Origin: Puccinellia tenuiflora
Lineage: Eukaryota > Streptophyta > Magnoliopsida > Poales > Poaceae
Direction of reading: 5' to 3'
Assembly: GCA_012064385.1 (NCBI GenBank)
Contig: QRDG01000140.1
Coordinates: 527,989 to 591,988, forward strand
DNA length: 64,000 nucleotides
Part shown: positions 32,384 to 43,884 of the stretch, piece by piece
Position numbering within the stretch: the stretch's first letter is position 1
Layout: every line of letters starts with the position of its first letter
Made by a program: the position numbers and the translations under genes
The notes under the pieces: model-generated
Told to the model about the DNA's origin: nothing
What the model saw: only the letters and a program-made list of their open reading frames with translations
Database searches by the model: none

Positions 32384-35300
32384 CTATGGAGCATCTTCAT
32401 TAATTAACAGGAGAGTTGGGTCATCCTTCACTGCGAAGGGCGGAATTTCATGAAACTTATCATAATCTTCTGACATGTCTGTCTTGTCCTCCACTCCCAC
32501 GATGTTTCTTTTACCTGAAAGAACTATGTGGCGCTTTGGCTTATCGTCTGATGTATTCTTTTGCTTATTTTTTCTCGGTTTGGTAGACATGTCCTTCACA
32601 TAGAAAACCTGAGCCACATCATTGGCTAAGACGAATGGTTCGTCTAAGTACGCAAGATTGTTGAGGTCCACTGTTATCATTCTGTACTGCTCATCTACCT
32701 TTAATCCGTCTGCTGTCAGCTTGACCTATTTGCACCGAAACACGGGGACCTTAAAAGTAGGTCCATAGTCAAGTTCCCATATCTCCTCTATGTAATCGTA
32801 GTATGTGTCCTTTGACCCATTGTTGTTTGTTGCATCAAAGCGGACACCACTGTTTTGGTTGGTGCTCTTTTTATCTTGGGCGAACGTGTAAAATGTATTC
32901 CTATTTATCTCGTATCCTTGGAAAGTCCATATAGTCGAAGATGGTGACCTGGACAACAAGTACAGCTGATCTTCAATAGTGTTGTTATTGTTGAGATGTG
33001 TTTGCAACCAGCCGCCGAAAGTCTCCATGTGTTCATGTCTAATCCAGGAGTCAGGCTTCCCCGGGTTGTTGAAGCGTATAATATTCTTGTGTTCCTCGAT
33101 ATACGGAGCCGCCAAGGTGGAATTCTGTAGAACTGTGTAGTGTGCTTGAGTGAAAGAATGCCCGTCCCTACATATTATTGATTTCCTTCCTAGAGTGCCT
33201 TTTCCACTCAGTCTCCCCTCATGCCGCGATTCAGGAAGACCAATCGACTTAATGTTGGGAATAAAGATAACACAAAACTCAATGACCTCCTTTGTTCCAT
33301 AGCCTTTGGAGATGCTTCCTTCTGGCCTAGCACGGTTATGAACATATTTCTTTAAGACTCCCATGAACCTCTCAAAGGGGAACATATTGTGTAAAAATAC
33401 AGGACCCAGAATGGCAATCTCTTCGACTAGGTGTACTAGGAGATGCGTCATAATATTGAAGAAGGATGGTGGGACACCAACTCAAAACTAACGAGACATT
33501 GAACCACATCCCTTTGTAACCTTGGTAGAATTTCCGGATCGATTATCTTCTGATAAATTGCATTGAGGTATGCACATAGCTTCACAATGGGTAGTCGAAC
33601 ATTTTCCGGTAGAATCCCCCGCAATGCAACCGGAAGCAATTGAGTCATAAGCACGTGGCAGTCATGAGACTTTAGGTTCTGGAATTTTTTCTCGGCCATA
33701 TTTACTATTCCCTTTATATTCGATGAGAAGCCAGACGGGACCTTCATACTGCTCAGGACTTCAAAAAATATTTCTTTCTCTTCTTTCGTAAGAGTGTAGC
33801 TGACAGGACTTAGACCTCCTTTATCCGTCTTCATTGGATGCAGGTCGTCTGGGTCTTTCATACGTTGTTGGTCCTGCCGTGCTTCCGGCGTATCTTTTGT
33901 CTTTCCATACACGCCTAAATGTCCTAGCAGGTTCACGCAAAGATTTTTCGTCACGTGCATCACGTCGATTGCAGAGCGGACCTCTAGGACTTTCCAATAG
34001 GGTAGCTCCCAAAATATTGATTTCTTCTTCCACATGGCCGTGTGTCCGGTGGCGTCATTCGGAACTGATTGACCGCCAGGACCCTTTCCAAAGACCACTT
34101 ATAGATCCTTAACCATACCAAATATATCATCACCAGTACGGCGGGCAGGATTCCTCCGATGCTCTGTCATATCTTTGAAATGCTTGCATTTCTTTCTTAC
34201 GGGATGCTTAGGAGGAAGAAATCGACGATGGCCCAGGTACACAACCTTCTTACATTTCTCCAAATATATACTATCAGTCTCATCTAAACAGTGTGTGCAT
34301 GCATTGTATCCCTTGTTTGTCTGTCCTGAAAGGTTACTAAGAGCAGGCCAATCATTAATGGTTACGAAGAGCAGCGCTCGTAGGTCAAATGACTCCTGTT
34401 TGTACTCATCCCACATACGTACACCTTTTTCGCCCATGATGTCTGCACACGCTTCTATTCTTGTAGACAGTGTTGGGCCTTCAAGAGCAGAGGTTTATAG
34501 AACAGCAGCAAGTTTCCATTAAGTGAATCACCCAAGGTTTATCGAACTCAGGGAGGTAGAGGTCAAAGGTATCCCTCTCAAGCAACCCTGCAATCACAAT
34601 ACAAAAAGTCTCTTGTGTCCCCAACACACCCAATACACTTGTCAGATGTATAGGTGCACTAGTTTGGCGAAGAGATAGTGAAATACAAGTAATATGGATG
34701 ATTATAAGTAGTAATTGCAATCTGAAATAAAAATGGCAGCAAGCAAACATGTAGCAGAACTTGTTGTAAACGGTGTTTCAATGCTTAGAAATAAGGCCTA
34801 GGGATCATACTTTCACCAGTGGTCACTCTCAACAATGCAATCATAATTGAATATAAATATAAGCACTTCAATATACTACTCCGAAGTATTCTCCGGCTAG
34901 ATAACGAACACTAATTCATTGTGTAGGAATGTAAAAGCACGCCTCAAACATATATTCCTAAGTACTAATGAATACCCCACACTGGACCATGAGCATTCAT
35001 AGGAGGTACTAACACACCACAATTTCATAGATACATCCAACTCAAATAATAAATCAGTGAACAAGTATCTTGTGAAATATAGCCTAAAGACCCACACGGT
35101 GCACACACTGTCACCTTTACACACGTGGGACAAGGAGTCTCCGGAGATCAAATAAATAAAGCCCACTTGAGTAACATAACAACATCTAGATTGCAAAGCT
35201 CATGATCACATATAGATCACATCATGGGAGAGAGAGATATAGACCACATGGCTACCGGTACGGCCCTCAGCCCCGAGGGAGAACTACTCCCTCCTCATCA

Positions 35301-37094
35301 TAGGAGTCAGCAACGGCGATGGAGATGGTGGTGGAGTTGATGGAGATGGCTTCCGGAGTCGATGGAGATGGCTCCGGGGGCACTTCCCCGTCCCGGCAGG
35401 GTGCCGGAACAGAGACTTCTGTCCCCCGAAACTTGTCAGCGATGGCGGTGGCGGCTCGGGTGTTTCCGTGGAATATGACGGGTCCTTCTAGGTTTTATGC
35501 GTCGGGGGCAATATATAGGCGAAAGGGCAGCGTCGGAGGGCTCCCGTGGGCCCCACACCACCTGGTGGCGCGGCAGGCATGGGTCCCGCGCCACCCTATG
35601 GTGTGGCCGGCCCACGGCCCTCCAGGTCCTCTCCTTCGGGCTCGGTGTAGTCCATTGAATTATAAGAATGCCGCTTTTTGTCCCATCCAATTCCGAGAAT
35701 ATTTCCTTAAGTACTTTTCTGAAACGGGAAAACATCAGAAAACAGGAACTGGCACTGTGGCATCTTGTTAATAGGTTAGTTCCAGAAAATGCATAAAAAT
35801 GCTATAAGATGTAAACAAAACATGTAGCAAATGGTATGAAAACAAGCATGGATAATAAAAAATTATAGATACGTTGGAGACGTATCACTCCACAACTGTA
35901 AAAGTTCTTCAACTAGTGGCTTTAGGTACACATCAATGTCGTTGCCGGGTTGCTTCGGGCCTTGGATCAGCACTGGCATCATAATGAACTTCCGCTTCAT
36001 GCACAACCAAGGAGAAAGGTTATAGATACATAGAGTTACAGGCTAGGTGTTATGACTGCAGCTCTGCTCCCCAAAATGATTCATACCATCTGTACTTAGA
36101 CCAAACCTTAAGTTTCTTGCGTCATCTGCAAAGTCCTTGTACTCTCTATCGATTTTTCTCCACTGCGACCCATCAGCGGGGTGTCACATCTCGTCTTTCT
36201 TGCGGTCTTCTTTGTGCCATCGCAACAACTTGACATGCTCTTTGTTTCTGAACAAACGTTTCAACCGTGCTATTATAGGAGCATACCACATCATCTTGGC
36301 AGGAACCCTCTTCCTGGGGGGCTGACCCTCAACATCACCAGTGTCATCTCGTCTGATCTTATACCGCAATGCACCGCATACCGGGCATTCATTCTTATTC
36401 TCGTACTCCTCACCGCGGTAGAGGATGCAGTCATTAATGCATGCATGTATCTTCTGCACATCTAATCCTAGAGGGCAGAGAACCTTCTTTGCTTCATACG
36501 TACTGTCAGGCAATTCGTTATCTTTTGGAAGCTTTTTCTTCATTATTTTCAGTAACTTCTCAAATCCCTTGTCAGATAAACCAGTCTCTGCCTTCCATTG
36601 CAGCAATTCCAGTGTGGTACCGAGCTTTGTGTTGCCATCTTCGCAAGTTGGGTACAACTTTTTTTTGTGATCCTCTAACATGCGCTCCAACTTCAACTTC
36701 TCATTTGCACTTTCTGCTTCTCTCTGTGCATCAACGATGGCCCGACGAAGATCATCATCTGGTGTCTCTTCATCTTCATCTTCCCCCTTGCATTACCACC
36801 GTATTCAGGGAACATAGAATAGTTGTCATCATTCTCTTCTTCTTCATTGTCTTTCATCATTACCCCTCTTTCTCCGTGCTTGGTCCAACAATTATAGCCG
36901 GACATGAAACCGGACTGAATCAGGTGGATGTGAAGGGTTTTTGAGGAAGAGTAATCCTTCTCATTCCGACAGACACGGCATGGACAACACATAAAACCAT
37001 TCCGCGTGTTTGCCTCAACCACATTGAGAAAAGAACGCACGCCTTGAATGTAGTCGATAGAACGTCGGTCATTGTACATCCATTGCCGGTTCAT
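32384..37094 (-). pseudogene. TNP2-type CACTA transposase, interrupted and mutated
   Basis: The chosen ATG is 37092-37094 (MNRQWMYNDRRS); upstream in-frame residues are possible. In order: a transposase-associated domain (FMCCPCRVCRNEKDYSSS); a Transposase_21 region with the Cys pair ECPVCGALRYKIRRDD, then VRMWDEYKQESFDLRALL and NACTHCLDETDSIYLEKC; a DUF4218-like part (HDCHVLMTQLLPVALRGILP); and a DUF4216-like part (YIEEIWELDYGPTFKVPVF). Its product would cut the element ends. Breaks seen: a frameshift near 36785, TGA at 36184-36186, TAG at 36043-36045, a solo LTR insertion (34437-35887), TAA at 34099-34101, a frameshift near 33470 and TAG at 32726-32728. It cannot make a functional enzyme. 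The rest matches the family along its whole length. Confidence 0.92.
34437..35887 (-). mobile_element. Solo LTR of the gag-only gypsy family, inside the transposase
   Basis: On minus it starts TGATACGTCTCCAACGTATC at 35887 and ends TGCAGACATCA at 34437 (1451 bp). It has the same body as the LTRs at 14601 and 21472, including the CTATATATTG TATA region. It splits the transposase between ELLQLW and GEKGVRMWDEY. The minus-strand flanks are TGGAG before and TGGGC after; they share TGG, consistent with a decayed 5-bp duplication. No internal region remains. Confidence 0.9.
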
Positions 37095-37290
37095 CGAGCA
37101 CCTTTTGTGCATAAGAAGGGAAAACATCATTACACACAACATCATGAATCGAGAAGTGACCAAATTAATCAATACAAGTTCATCACATTAAAACCAAAGT
37201 AGAGTAGTGACCAAATGTAATACATAGTTCTCATAATTAAAACATACATTGAAATTAACATACAATTAAACTATATAATGCATTTAAATG

Positions 37291-38169
37291 TGTCAGAGAT
37301 CTGTCCCAGGAACTGGGTGTGTCTCACTAGGTATCGAGTAAGGGGCTGAACACGGAATCAAAGAACCCTCAACGTGCCTCGGCGACGGTGCTCGCTGAGA
37401 TCGCTGTGGGACGGCACTGCAGAGATGAACACACGGTGTTTAACCAGGTTCAGGGCCCTCTTGGAGAGGTAAAACCCCTACGTCCTGCCTTGGTTGTATT
37501 GCACTGCTTGGAGAGGTTTTAGTACAAAGAGAGCTTCGGGAGCTCGAGGTGGCTAACAATGGCTATCTCTAGAACAGCACTAGGGCTTCAGATCCAAAAC
37601 CCTTTGCCTGAACATGCTCCCCCTCCTTTTATAGGTGTCCTGGACCTCTTCCTCCAAATATCTTGCCGGGAAGGGTTACCACATGGCGACGAAGGAGGAG
37701 GCCGGGTGCACGATAAAGGGAGAGGCCATGGGCACGGTCCTTGGCAGGCGAGCGGCGTCACCAAAGCTGGAAAAGCCACCGTCCAGCCAGGACGATGGGC
37801 TGGCGCTGTTGAGTCTCGGGAGGCGCCCCACGGTGACGTCGCCCTTGGAGCGTAGCTGTAGACGGTCCCCTTATCACCAAAATGGCAATTCTCGTTGTCC
37901 GCTTTGCTTTGCGCTGCTTTGTTGACCGCTTTATACACGAGAACGGCAACTGCGGCATCGTCGTCACCACGCGCAGACGCGCGCGTCACTCTGCAGCGGG
38001 CGCAAAGCCCATGTGCGCTCTGTGCGGAGACAGAGCTTGCTTCGTGGGGAAGGAACCCGCGAGGCCGGAGGCCTCGCCGAGCCTTTTGGCTTGATCCTCT
38101 CGAGGCATCCGAGACGCTCTCTCGAGGAGAGGCCCCTCGCGAGGCTCGCCAGGCTTGGAGATCCTGGTC
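37291..38169 (-). repeat. 3' LTR, truncated at its start
   Basis: It matches 41939-42824 nearly base for base. At 38169 (CCTGGTC) it switches to internal sequence with the ORF of 38155-38682. The segment corresponding to 42825-42901 and the polypurine tract are missing. Confidence 0.85.
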
Positions 38170-38682
38170 GCGGAGGAGGCACAGCGCGCCGCGCAGATCG
38201 CCCGAACCATGTCGCGCCGGCGCCAGCGCATGCTCCAAGACTTGGTGTCCCGCGTGCGTGCTGTTGGGGACCGCCTGGGGATCGAGATCCCCTCCCTCGC
38301 CGCAGAGGGGAATGACGACGAGGCCGGGTACTCGTTCTTCTTCGAGCGATTCCTCACGAAGCTTGAAGAGACCGCGAAGAGCTTCGACGAACGCGTCGTG
38401 GAGGAGAGCCGCGATCTCCTCGTCCTCGCCACTTGCCGCATCTTCGCCAACCTCGCGAGGCTTCAGCCTTCCCTCGACCTCGAGGCCGTGACGGCGCCCG
38501 TCGACCTCAGCTGCCATGTGGCGGTGAGCGACAGGATGCGGGAGGCCGCCGAGGCGTATGCCAAGAAGGTCGACCAGGTCGAGGTAGAGGAGGACGAGGA
38601 CAATGGCGAGGATGGCGCCGCGGAATGGGAGGAACGTGCCGCTGCGGACGACGAGGGCACCTCAGGAGGCCCGAAGGCCTGA
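38155..38682 (+). CDS. Antisense ORF of the gypsy element, C-terminal part
   Basis: This frame runs against the element's own direction. From about residue 8 on it reads AQRAAQIARTMSRRRQRMLQ, DRLGIEIPSLAAEGND, RIFANLARLQPSLDLEAVTA and an acidic tail (VEVEEDEDNGEDGAAEWEE), ending ...SGGPKA. It resembles the C-terminal half of the 'putative gypsy type transposon' (Transposase_28) proteins, which are encoded antisense near the 3' LTR in Grande-like elements. The listed ATG lies in LTR sequence, because the deletion joined the LTR to the middle of the ORF. It is therefore a truncated remnant with an accidental start. Function of the family is unknown. Confidence 0.6.
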   Translation: MEILVAEEAQRAAQIARTMSRRRQRMLQDLVSRVRAVGDRLGIEIPSLAAEGNDDEAGYSFFFERFLTKLEETAKSFDERVVEESRDLLVLATCRIFANLARLQPSLDLEAVTAPVDLSCHVAVSDRMREAAEAYAKKVDQVEVEEDEDNGEDGAAEWEERAAADDEGTSGGPKA

Positions 38683-39795
38683 GCTCTTTCCTGCGGCTGA
38701 ATGTGCATGGGGCACACGTTATCTTAGTATTTTGCTTGTAAAGCCTTGTAAAGACTTGTTTAAGTTTTACTTGAATGTGCTTGTGAATGTCCCTCGGGAG
38801 GCTTTTATCTTTCCCTTCATGTCTTTTTCGCTCTACGTCTTAGGACCCTCTCTTAGCGCTACACCACCGCCGCTTCGGTATGTGAGAGTCAGGGCTCCAC
38901 AAGGCCGGGGGGTGCGTGAGGCCTCGAGAAGTAAGAGCTCCCTAAGCGCGATGCTTGGGGCCCCCCTTTGACGCGCAAGCAGCCCATGAGGCATAGGAGA
39001 GAGAAAAGAGGCTCGAGGGACAAAAACCAACGGAAGGAAATTTAACCAAGTGTTGACTTAGCTTCGCGAGGCGTTTTTGCCTTGGAGAGGGTGTTGGTTC
39101 CCTGATGAGGCGTTTTTCCTCCCGAGGTTGCCTGAGGCTTGTTTTGAACCTACTTTCCTGCGCTTGGACAGATAGGCATACCCGCAAGCAATACATAGCT
39201 AGATAACTCATGCGCGCTTGTAGGTTCCTTCATGTGTGTCTCGCGAGGAGAACAGGCACCAAGGTCCTTGGTGAGTTGACGCCGCGGAGGAGGCACAGGC
39301 ACCATGCTCAGCCCTCACTCGCGAGATGCACAGGAGGGATCATACGAGCAAGGATGAAAATGCAATAATATAACTGCTTACCGAAGCAACAATATATGTT
39401 GGCGCGAAGCGCAAAGGTTCAAAGTGACCTGAAATAAGGGTTCATTACACTGGCATGGCCAGAAGAACAAAATCCACCATGTCTGGGCATGGGGTTCCAC
39501 ATTGAGTGGTTGAGACTCTCGTGGCCCGAGGCGACGCATGTAGAGAGAGCTCAGAGGGGGCCCCTATGCGGGGGTGGCTTCATAGAGCCTGTGGTCCGCC
39601 ATGACTGGGCATGGGGATCCACCTCGCCAAGGCATGGTGCTTGAAGAAGTCACCTTGCCGAGGCACTGTGGCTTGGGAGTCTTCTCGAACGGCCCGCGGC
39701 AACGTATAGTAGAGAGGGGAGCCCGAATATTTTCCTCGTGGAGGATGATGGCGCGAAGCTCTCCCTTGACGCAAAAAGTTGCTCGTCGAGGACGA
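38683..39795 (-). other. Noncoding region between integrase and antisense ORF
   Basis: No gene is seen. It contains many short GC-rich segments (CTCGCGAGG and similar) shared with the LTRs of the same element. Confidence 0.6.
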
Positions 39796-41260
39796 TCAGG
39801 GGTAGAACTTGCACAGGTGCTGGATGTTCCAGGGGTTGGCGACAGGAATGCCGTCCTCCGTCTCGAGCCGTGCGAAGCCAGGCCTGGCGATGTGCACGAC
39901 CCTGTAGGGTCCTTCCCACATTGGCGAGAGCTTGTGGAGGCCTGCCCTGGAGAGGATTCTCCTCAGGACAAGGTCTCCTGCTTTGAGAGTGCGCGGGCGG
40001 ATGTGGCGGCTGTGGTAGCGACGGAGGTCTTGCTGGTACCTTGCCGCTCTTAGGGCCGCATTGCGGCGGAGCCCCTCGAGCAGCAGCAGGTCGTCGTTGC
40101 GGAGTTCGTCCAGCTCAGCCTCCTTGAAGGCCAAGACTCGTGGAGAGCCGTGGGTGATCTCGCTGGGGAGAACAACTTCGGCGCCATAGACAAGGGAGAA
40201 CGGCGTCTCGCCAGTGGGCTTCGTTGGCGTGGTGCGGATGGACTAGAGCACCAAGGGGAGCTCATCGATCCAGTGCTTGCCGCTGGCCTTGAGGCGGTTG
40301 AAGCTTTTTGTTTTGAGGCCCTTGAGCACCTCGGCGTTGGCTCGCTCAGCCTGCCCGTTGCTTCGTGGGTGAGCCACCGAGGCGTCGTAGATTTTGGCGC
40401 CGAGGCTGCCACAGTAGGACTTGAAGGCGCCGCTGATGAATTGCGAGCCGTTGTCGGTGATGATGCGGTTGGGCACGCCAAAGCGGCAGACCAAGCTCCT
40501 GATGAACTTCACCGCTGATTTCGCCGGGATGGTGCACACGGGTTCCACCTCAGGCCACTTGGTGAACTTGTCGATGGCGACGTAGAGGTAGCGGTAGCCC
40601 CCGAGCGCTCGTGGGAAAGGTCCCAGAAGGTCCAGCCCCCAGACCGCGAACGGCCAGGAGAGCGGGATAGTTTGGAGTCCTTGCGCGGGCTGGTGAATTT
40701 GCTTGGCGTGGAATTGGCAGGCGTCGCAGGACTGGACGATTGCGGCTGCATCTTGAAGCACTGAAGGCCAGTAGAAGCCACTCCGGAAGACCTTGCCTGC
40801 GAGGGTGCGTGAGGATGAATGGTGGCCGCACTCTCCGCTGTGGATGTCGTTGATGAGCTGGCGGCCTTCCTCTGCAGGGACGCACCGCAACGCAACCCCA
40901 TTGGGGCGCTTACGGTACAGGTCTCCGTCGTGGAGGCAGTAGGACTTGGCCTGGCGAGCAACCCTCTCGGCCTCTGCATCATCTTCGGAGAGGACTCGAC
41001 CTTGCAAGTAGCTCTTGATCTCGTCGATCCAACCAGTGTCTTGGCGTACCAGGGTCATCAGCAGGCGATCGCCTGAGGGCAGCCCGCAGTTTGGTGCTCC
41101 ACTTGATGGGGCTGGTGGGAGCTCCTCGTTGATGCTCATGTTGACCGCTGGTTGCTTGACCGAGGCCCTGGCGAGTCTCTCCTCGAACACTCCAGGCTTC
41201 TGGGCTTCCCTTCTTGCCGCTCCCCTGGCGATTTCATCTACTTCTTGGTTTTTCCCCCGC
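39796..41260 (-). pseudogene. Gypsy integrase with one nonsense codon
   Basis: In-frame sequence starts near 41260 with NQEVDEIARGAARREAQKPG (end of the RNase H linker). The HHCC zinc-binding domain follows (HSGECGHHSSSRTL ... CDACQFHAKQ), then the DDE core: WGLDLLGPFPRALGG with the first Asp, RIITDNGSQF with the second and SNGQAERANAEVLKG with the Glu. Integrase joins element cDNA to the chromosome. The frame stops at TAG 40243-40245, where relatives have Trp (LVLWS...), and continues in the same frame to 39796 with the C-terminal SH3-like part (LSPMWEGPYRVVHIARPG). Only this G-to-A change breaks it. The fusion to the gag start upstream marks the internal deletion. Confidence 0.9.
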
Positions 41261-41887
41261 GGTGGCGACGTCCTGGACGGCGCGGTTGTGGCGATTCTGC
41301 CTACGCTCGATGCTCACGCGTGCATCCTCGGGGGCTTGCTGCACGATTTGGCAGTCATGCGGCGACGATGCGTGCGATGCAGCGTGGTTGTCGCGAGGAG
41401 GAGCCCCCGCTGGTGGAGCTGGAGCGGGCGCGGGTTGAAGAGGAGGTGCAGGAGGTGCGCCGTGCGCCACGTCCCCCACGCGCGCAGAGGGAACCAGCGA
41501 ACGAGACGGTGCAGGAGCGGCGACGCGAGCGGCGCGGACGAGCTCGGAGAGGCGGTTGAGCCAGGCTTCTTGAGCCTCCGGCGTAGGGTGGTACTGCAGC
41601 AGCTCCTGCGCCATGAGAAGCGTAGTTGCTGGACTGGGCGCAGGGCGGCCCAGCGAGGAGGCAGCACGGTCCCGCGACGGGTGCAGGGAGGAAGCTTCCT
41701 CTTCGCCGAGGTCGTCCTCGGCGTGGTCGTCGTTGTCGTCCTCTGGATGCTCGACGCGGGGCTCGGGGTCGACGTGGCGCTCCGGAGCAGCGCTCCCGCG
41801 CGGGCGGCCGCGCGGGTTGCCAGCAGGAGCGGTGGCGGCGCTGGCCGTCCGGCGAGCGAGACGTTCGGCGCGAGAAATGCCGGCCAT
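41234..41887 (-). pseudogene. Gag N-terminal fragment
   Basis: The ATG is 31 bases past the primer site (MAGISRAERLARRTASAATA). The body is Ala/Pro-rich with an acidic stretch (HPEDDNDDHAEDDLGEEE) and a helical segment (AQELLQYHPTPEAQEAWLNR), as in leader regions of GC-rich gypsy gag proteins. The frame ends at 41234 where the sequence jumps to the RNase H/integrase region, so capsid and nucleocapsid parts are gone. Confidence 0.65.
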
Positions 41888-41917
41888 GGCTGTGTCGAGG
41901 TTGAAGATGCGCCTCAG

Positions 41918-41936
41918 CCCCCTACCTGGCGCGCCA
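41918..41936 (-). other. Primer binding site of the GC-rich gypsy element
   Basis: The minus strand reads TGGCGCGCCAGGTAGGGGG, two bases after the 5' LTR end. It differs from the tRNA-Asp type used by the other gypsy elements here. The tRNA was not assigned. Confidence 0.8.
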
Positions 41937-41938
41937 AA

Positions 41939-42901
41939 TGTCGGAGATCTGTCCCAGGAACTGGGTGTGTCTCACTAGGTATCGAGTAAGGGGCTGAACA
42001 CGGAATCAAACAACCCTCAATGTGCCTCGGCGACGGTGCTCGCTGAGATCGCTGTGGGACGGCACTGCAGAGATGAACACACGGTGTTTACCCAGGTTCA
42101 GGGCCCTCTTGGAGAGGTAAAACCCCTACGTCCTGCCTTGGTTGTATTGCACTGCTTGGAGAGGTTACAGTACAAAGAGAGCTTCGGGAGCTCGAGGTGG
42201 CTAACAATGGCTATCTCTAGAACAGCACTAGGGCTTCAGATCCAGAACCGAACCCCTTGCCTGAACGTTCTCCCCCTCCTTTTATAGGTGTCCTGGACCT
42301 CTTCCTCCAAATATCTTGGCGGGAAGGGTTACCACATGGCGACGAAGGAGGAGGCCGGGTGCACGATAAAGGGAGAGGCCATGGACGCGGTCCATGGCAG
42401 GCGAGCGGCGTCACCAAAGCTGGAAAAGCCACCGTCCAGCCAGGACGATGGGCTGGCGCTGCTGAGTCTCGGGAGGCGCCCCACGGTGACGTCGCCCTTG
42501 GAGCGTAGCTGCAGACGGTCCCCTTATCACCGAAATGGCAAGTCTCGTTGTCCGCTTTGCTTGGCGCTGCTTTGTTGACCGCTTTATACACGAGAACGGC
42601 AACTGCGGCGTCGTCGTCACCGCGCGCAGACGCGCGCGTCACTCTGCAGCGGGCGCAGAGCCCATGTGCGCTCTATCGCGGAGACAGAGCTTGCTTCGTG
42701 GGGAAGGAACCCCGCGAGGCCGGAGGCCTCGCCGAGCCTTTTGGCTTGATCCTCTCGAGGCATCCGAGACGCCCTCTCGAGGAGAGGCCCCTCGCGAGGC
42801 TCGCCAGGCTTGGAGAGCCTGGTCCTTAGCGAAATCTTCTGAAGAATGTCGTGGGCCCTGGCAGGCCGGCTCGTGGTACCCTGGTTTCCACTGTGCCGAC
42901 A
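41939..42901 (-). repeat. 5' LTR of the GC-rich gypsy element
   Basis: This is a complete 963-bp LTR. On minus it starts TGTCGGCACAGTGG at 42901 and ends ATCTCCGACA at 41939, followed by the primer site. Confidence 0.9.
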
Positions 42902-43199
42902 AAATGCAACAACAAATGCGATCAAAATCGCAACTAAGTTAACCATTGATCCAACAGCATAATGATACCAAGCCTCTTTATTAGTGGCATAGTTTCTAAT
43001 GTTTCTAATCTTCAAGCGCATTGCATCCATCTTGATCTTGTGATCATGGACGACATTGGCAAGATACAACTCCAATTCCATCTTCTCTTATTCACTTCTT
43101 TTCAATTTTGCTTTCAAATTATTGTTTTTTTTTCAAATAAATTTAGCATCTCGACTAGAGAGTCGGTTGGAATTTCCGGTTCAGCTACCTCCTAGATAA

Positions 43200-43201
<2 letters not shown>

Positions 43202-43269
<68 letters not shown>
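43202..43269. repeat. (AT)n microsatellite, about 34 repeats
   Basis: An uninterrupted AT dinucleotide run, placed within the inferred intron upstream of the coiled-coil/membrane ORF acceptor. Confidence 0.98.
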
Positions 43270-43271
<2 letters not shown>

Positions 43272-43884
43272 AGTGTTGTTCGGCATAATTGTTGTAAACA
43301 CGAAATTAAGCAAATAGTTATAAAAGATAATATACCACATCTAAATCATAGATCGGACGAGGGCCGACGGGGACGGATATCAAAACCATGACACTATACA
43401 TATAACAAACAGTCATAGAAGTAAAAAAAACTATACAACTAACTATGCAATCATACAAATAAGAATTTGTTTTTTAAAAATAAGAACAAGAGGCTCACCA
43501 AGGTGGTGCCGACGACGGGCCGGCGCGGGCGATACACGGCGGTGAGGACAGCGACAGAGACGGGACGACACTAAAACCCACAAATCATACTTTAATTTGA
43601 GCTCAAATTGCATATAAAACAAATAAACTAGCAATGTTCATTACACAACTAACTTAGGCATTTCATCAAACACCTAGCTAGCAATAGAAATGAAATGAGT
43701 AGCAAAACTAGCAATGGGGATGAACTTGAGCTCCGGGAGGATGAAGTTTCTAACCTATTAGAACTCCTGGATATATGGGGCGCTCTTAATCTTGAAAAAT
43801 CGTGGAAAAAATGTGGATGAATTTGAGCTAGAGAGGAGAAAAATGGTGATATGAGCTTTGAGCTCGGGCAGGAAGAAGATGATA

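Larger units (their letters stand above)
37291..42901 (-). mobile_element. Gypsy LTR element, deletion derivative keeping gag start, integrase and antisense ORF
   Basis: Perfect 5-bp duplication AAATG (37286-37290 and 42902-42906). The ends are TGTCRG...CCGACA. On minus: 5' LTR (42901-41939), primer site (41936-41918), gag N-terminus, then directly RNase H/integrase, a long 3' region with an ORF on the opposite strand, and a 3' LTR lacking its first 77 bp or so. Gag C-terminus, protease and reverse transcriptase are deleted. It is GC-rich compared with the TGATACG gypsy families, and the primer site differs, so it is another lineage. The antisense ORF suggests the Grande/RIRE2-like group. Confidence 0.88.
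37271..43191 (-). pseudogene. CACTA coiled-coil/transmembrane ORF split by a retrotransposon
   Basis: After a likely intron (acceptor CTTATCTAG, exon from 43191), the protein reads EVAEPEIPTDSLVEMLNLFE, a charged coiled coil (KMDAMRLKIRNIRNYATN) and a membrane segment (YHYAVGSMVNLVAILIAF). It breaks exactly at the gypsy insertion (37291-42901). The frame resumes at 37290 as AFKCII and stops at 37271-37273. I remember similar small proteins next to Triticeae CACTA transposases; function unknown. A slip in an A-run near 43130 and a TAA codon near 43090 also break it. The first exon, probably near 43500-43570 (PPCIARAGPSSAPPW before a GTGAGC donor), is uncertain. Confidence 0.6.

Noticed and set aside
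37588..38517. 309-codon minus frame
   Set aside because: Covers the truncated 3' LTR and the reverse of the antisense ORF; LTRs do not encode it in the other copy, where the frame breaks.
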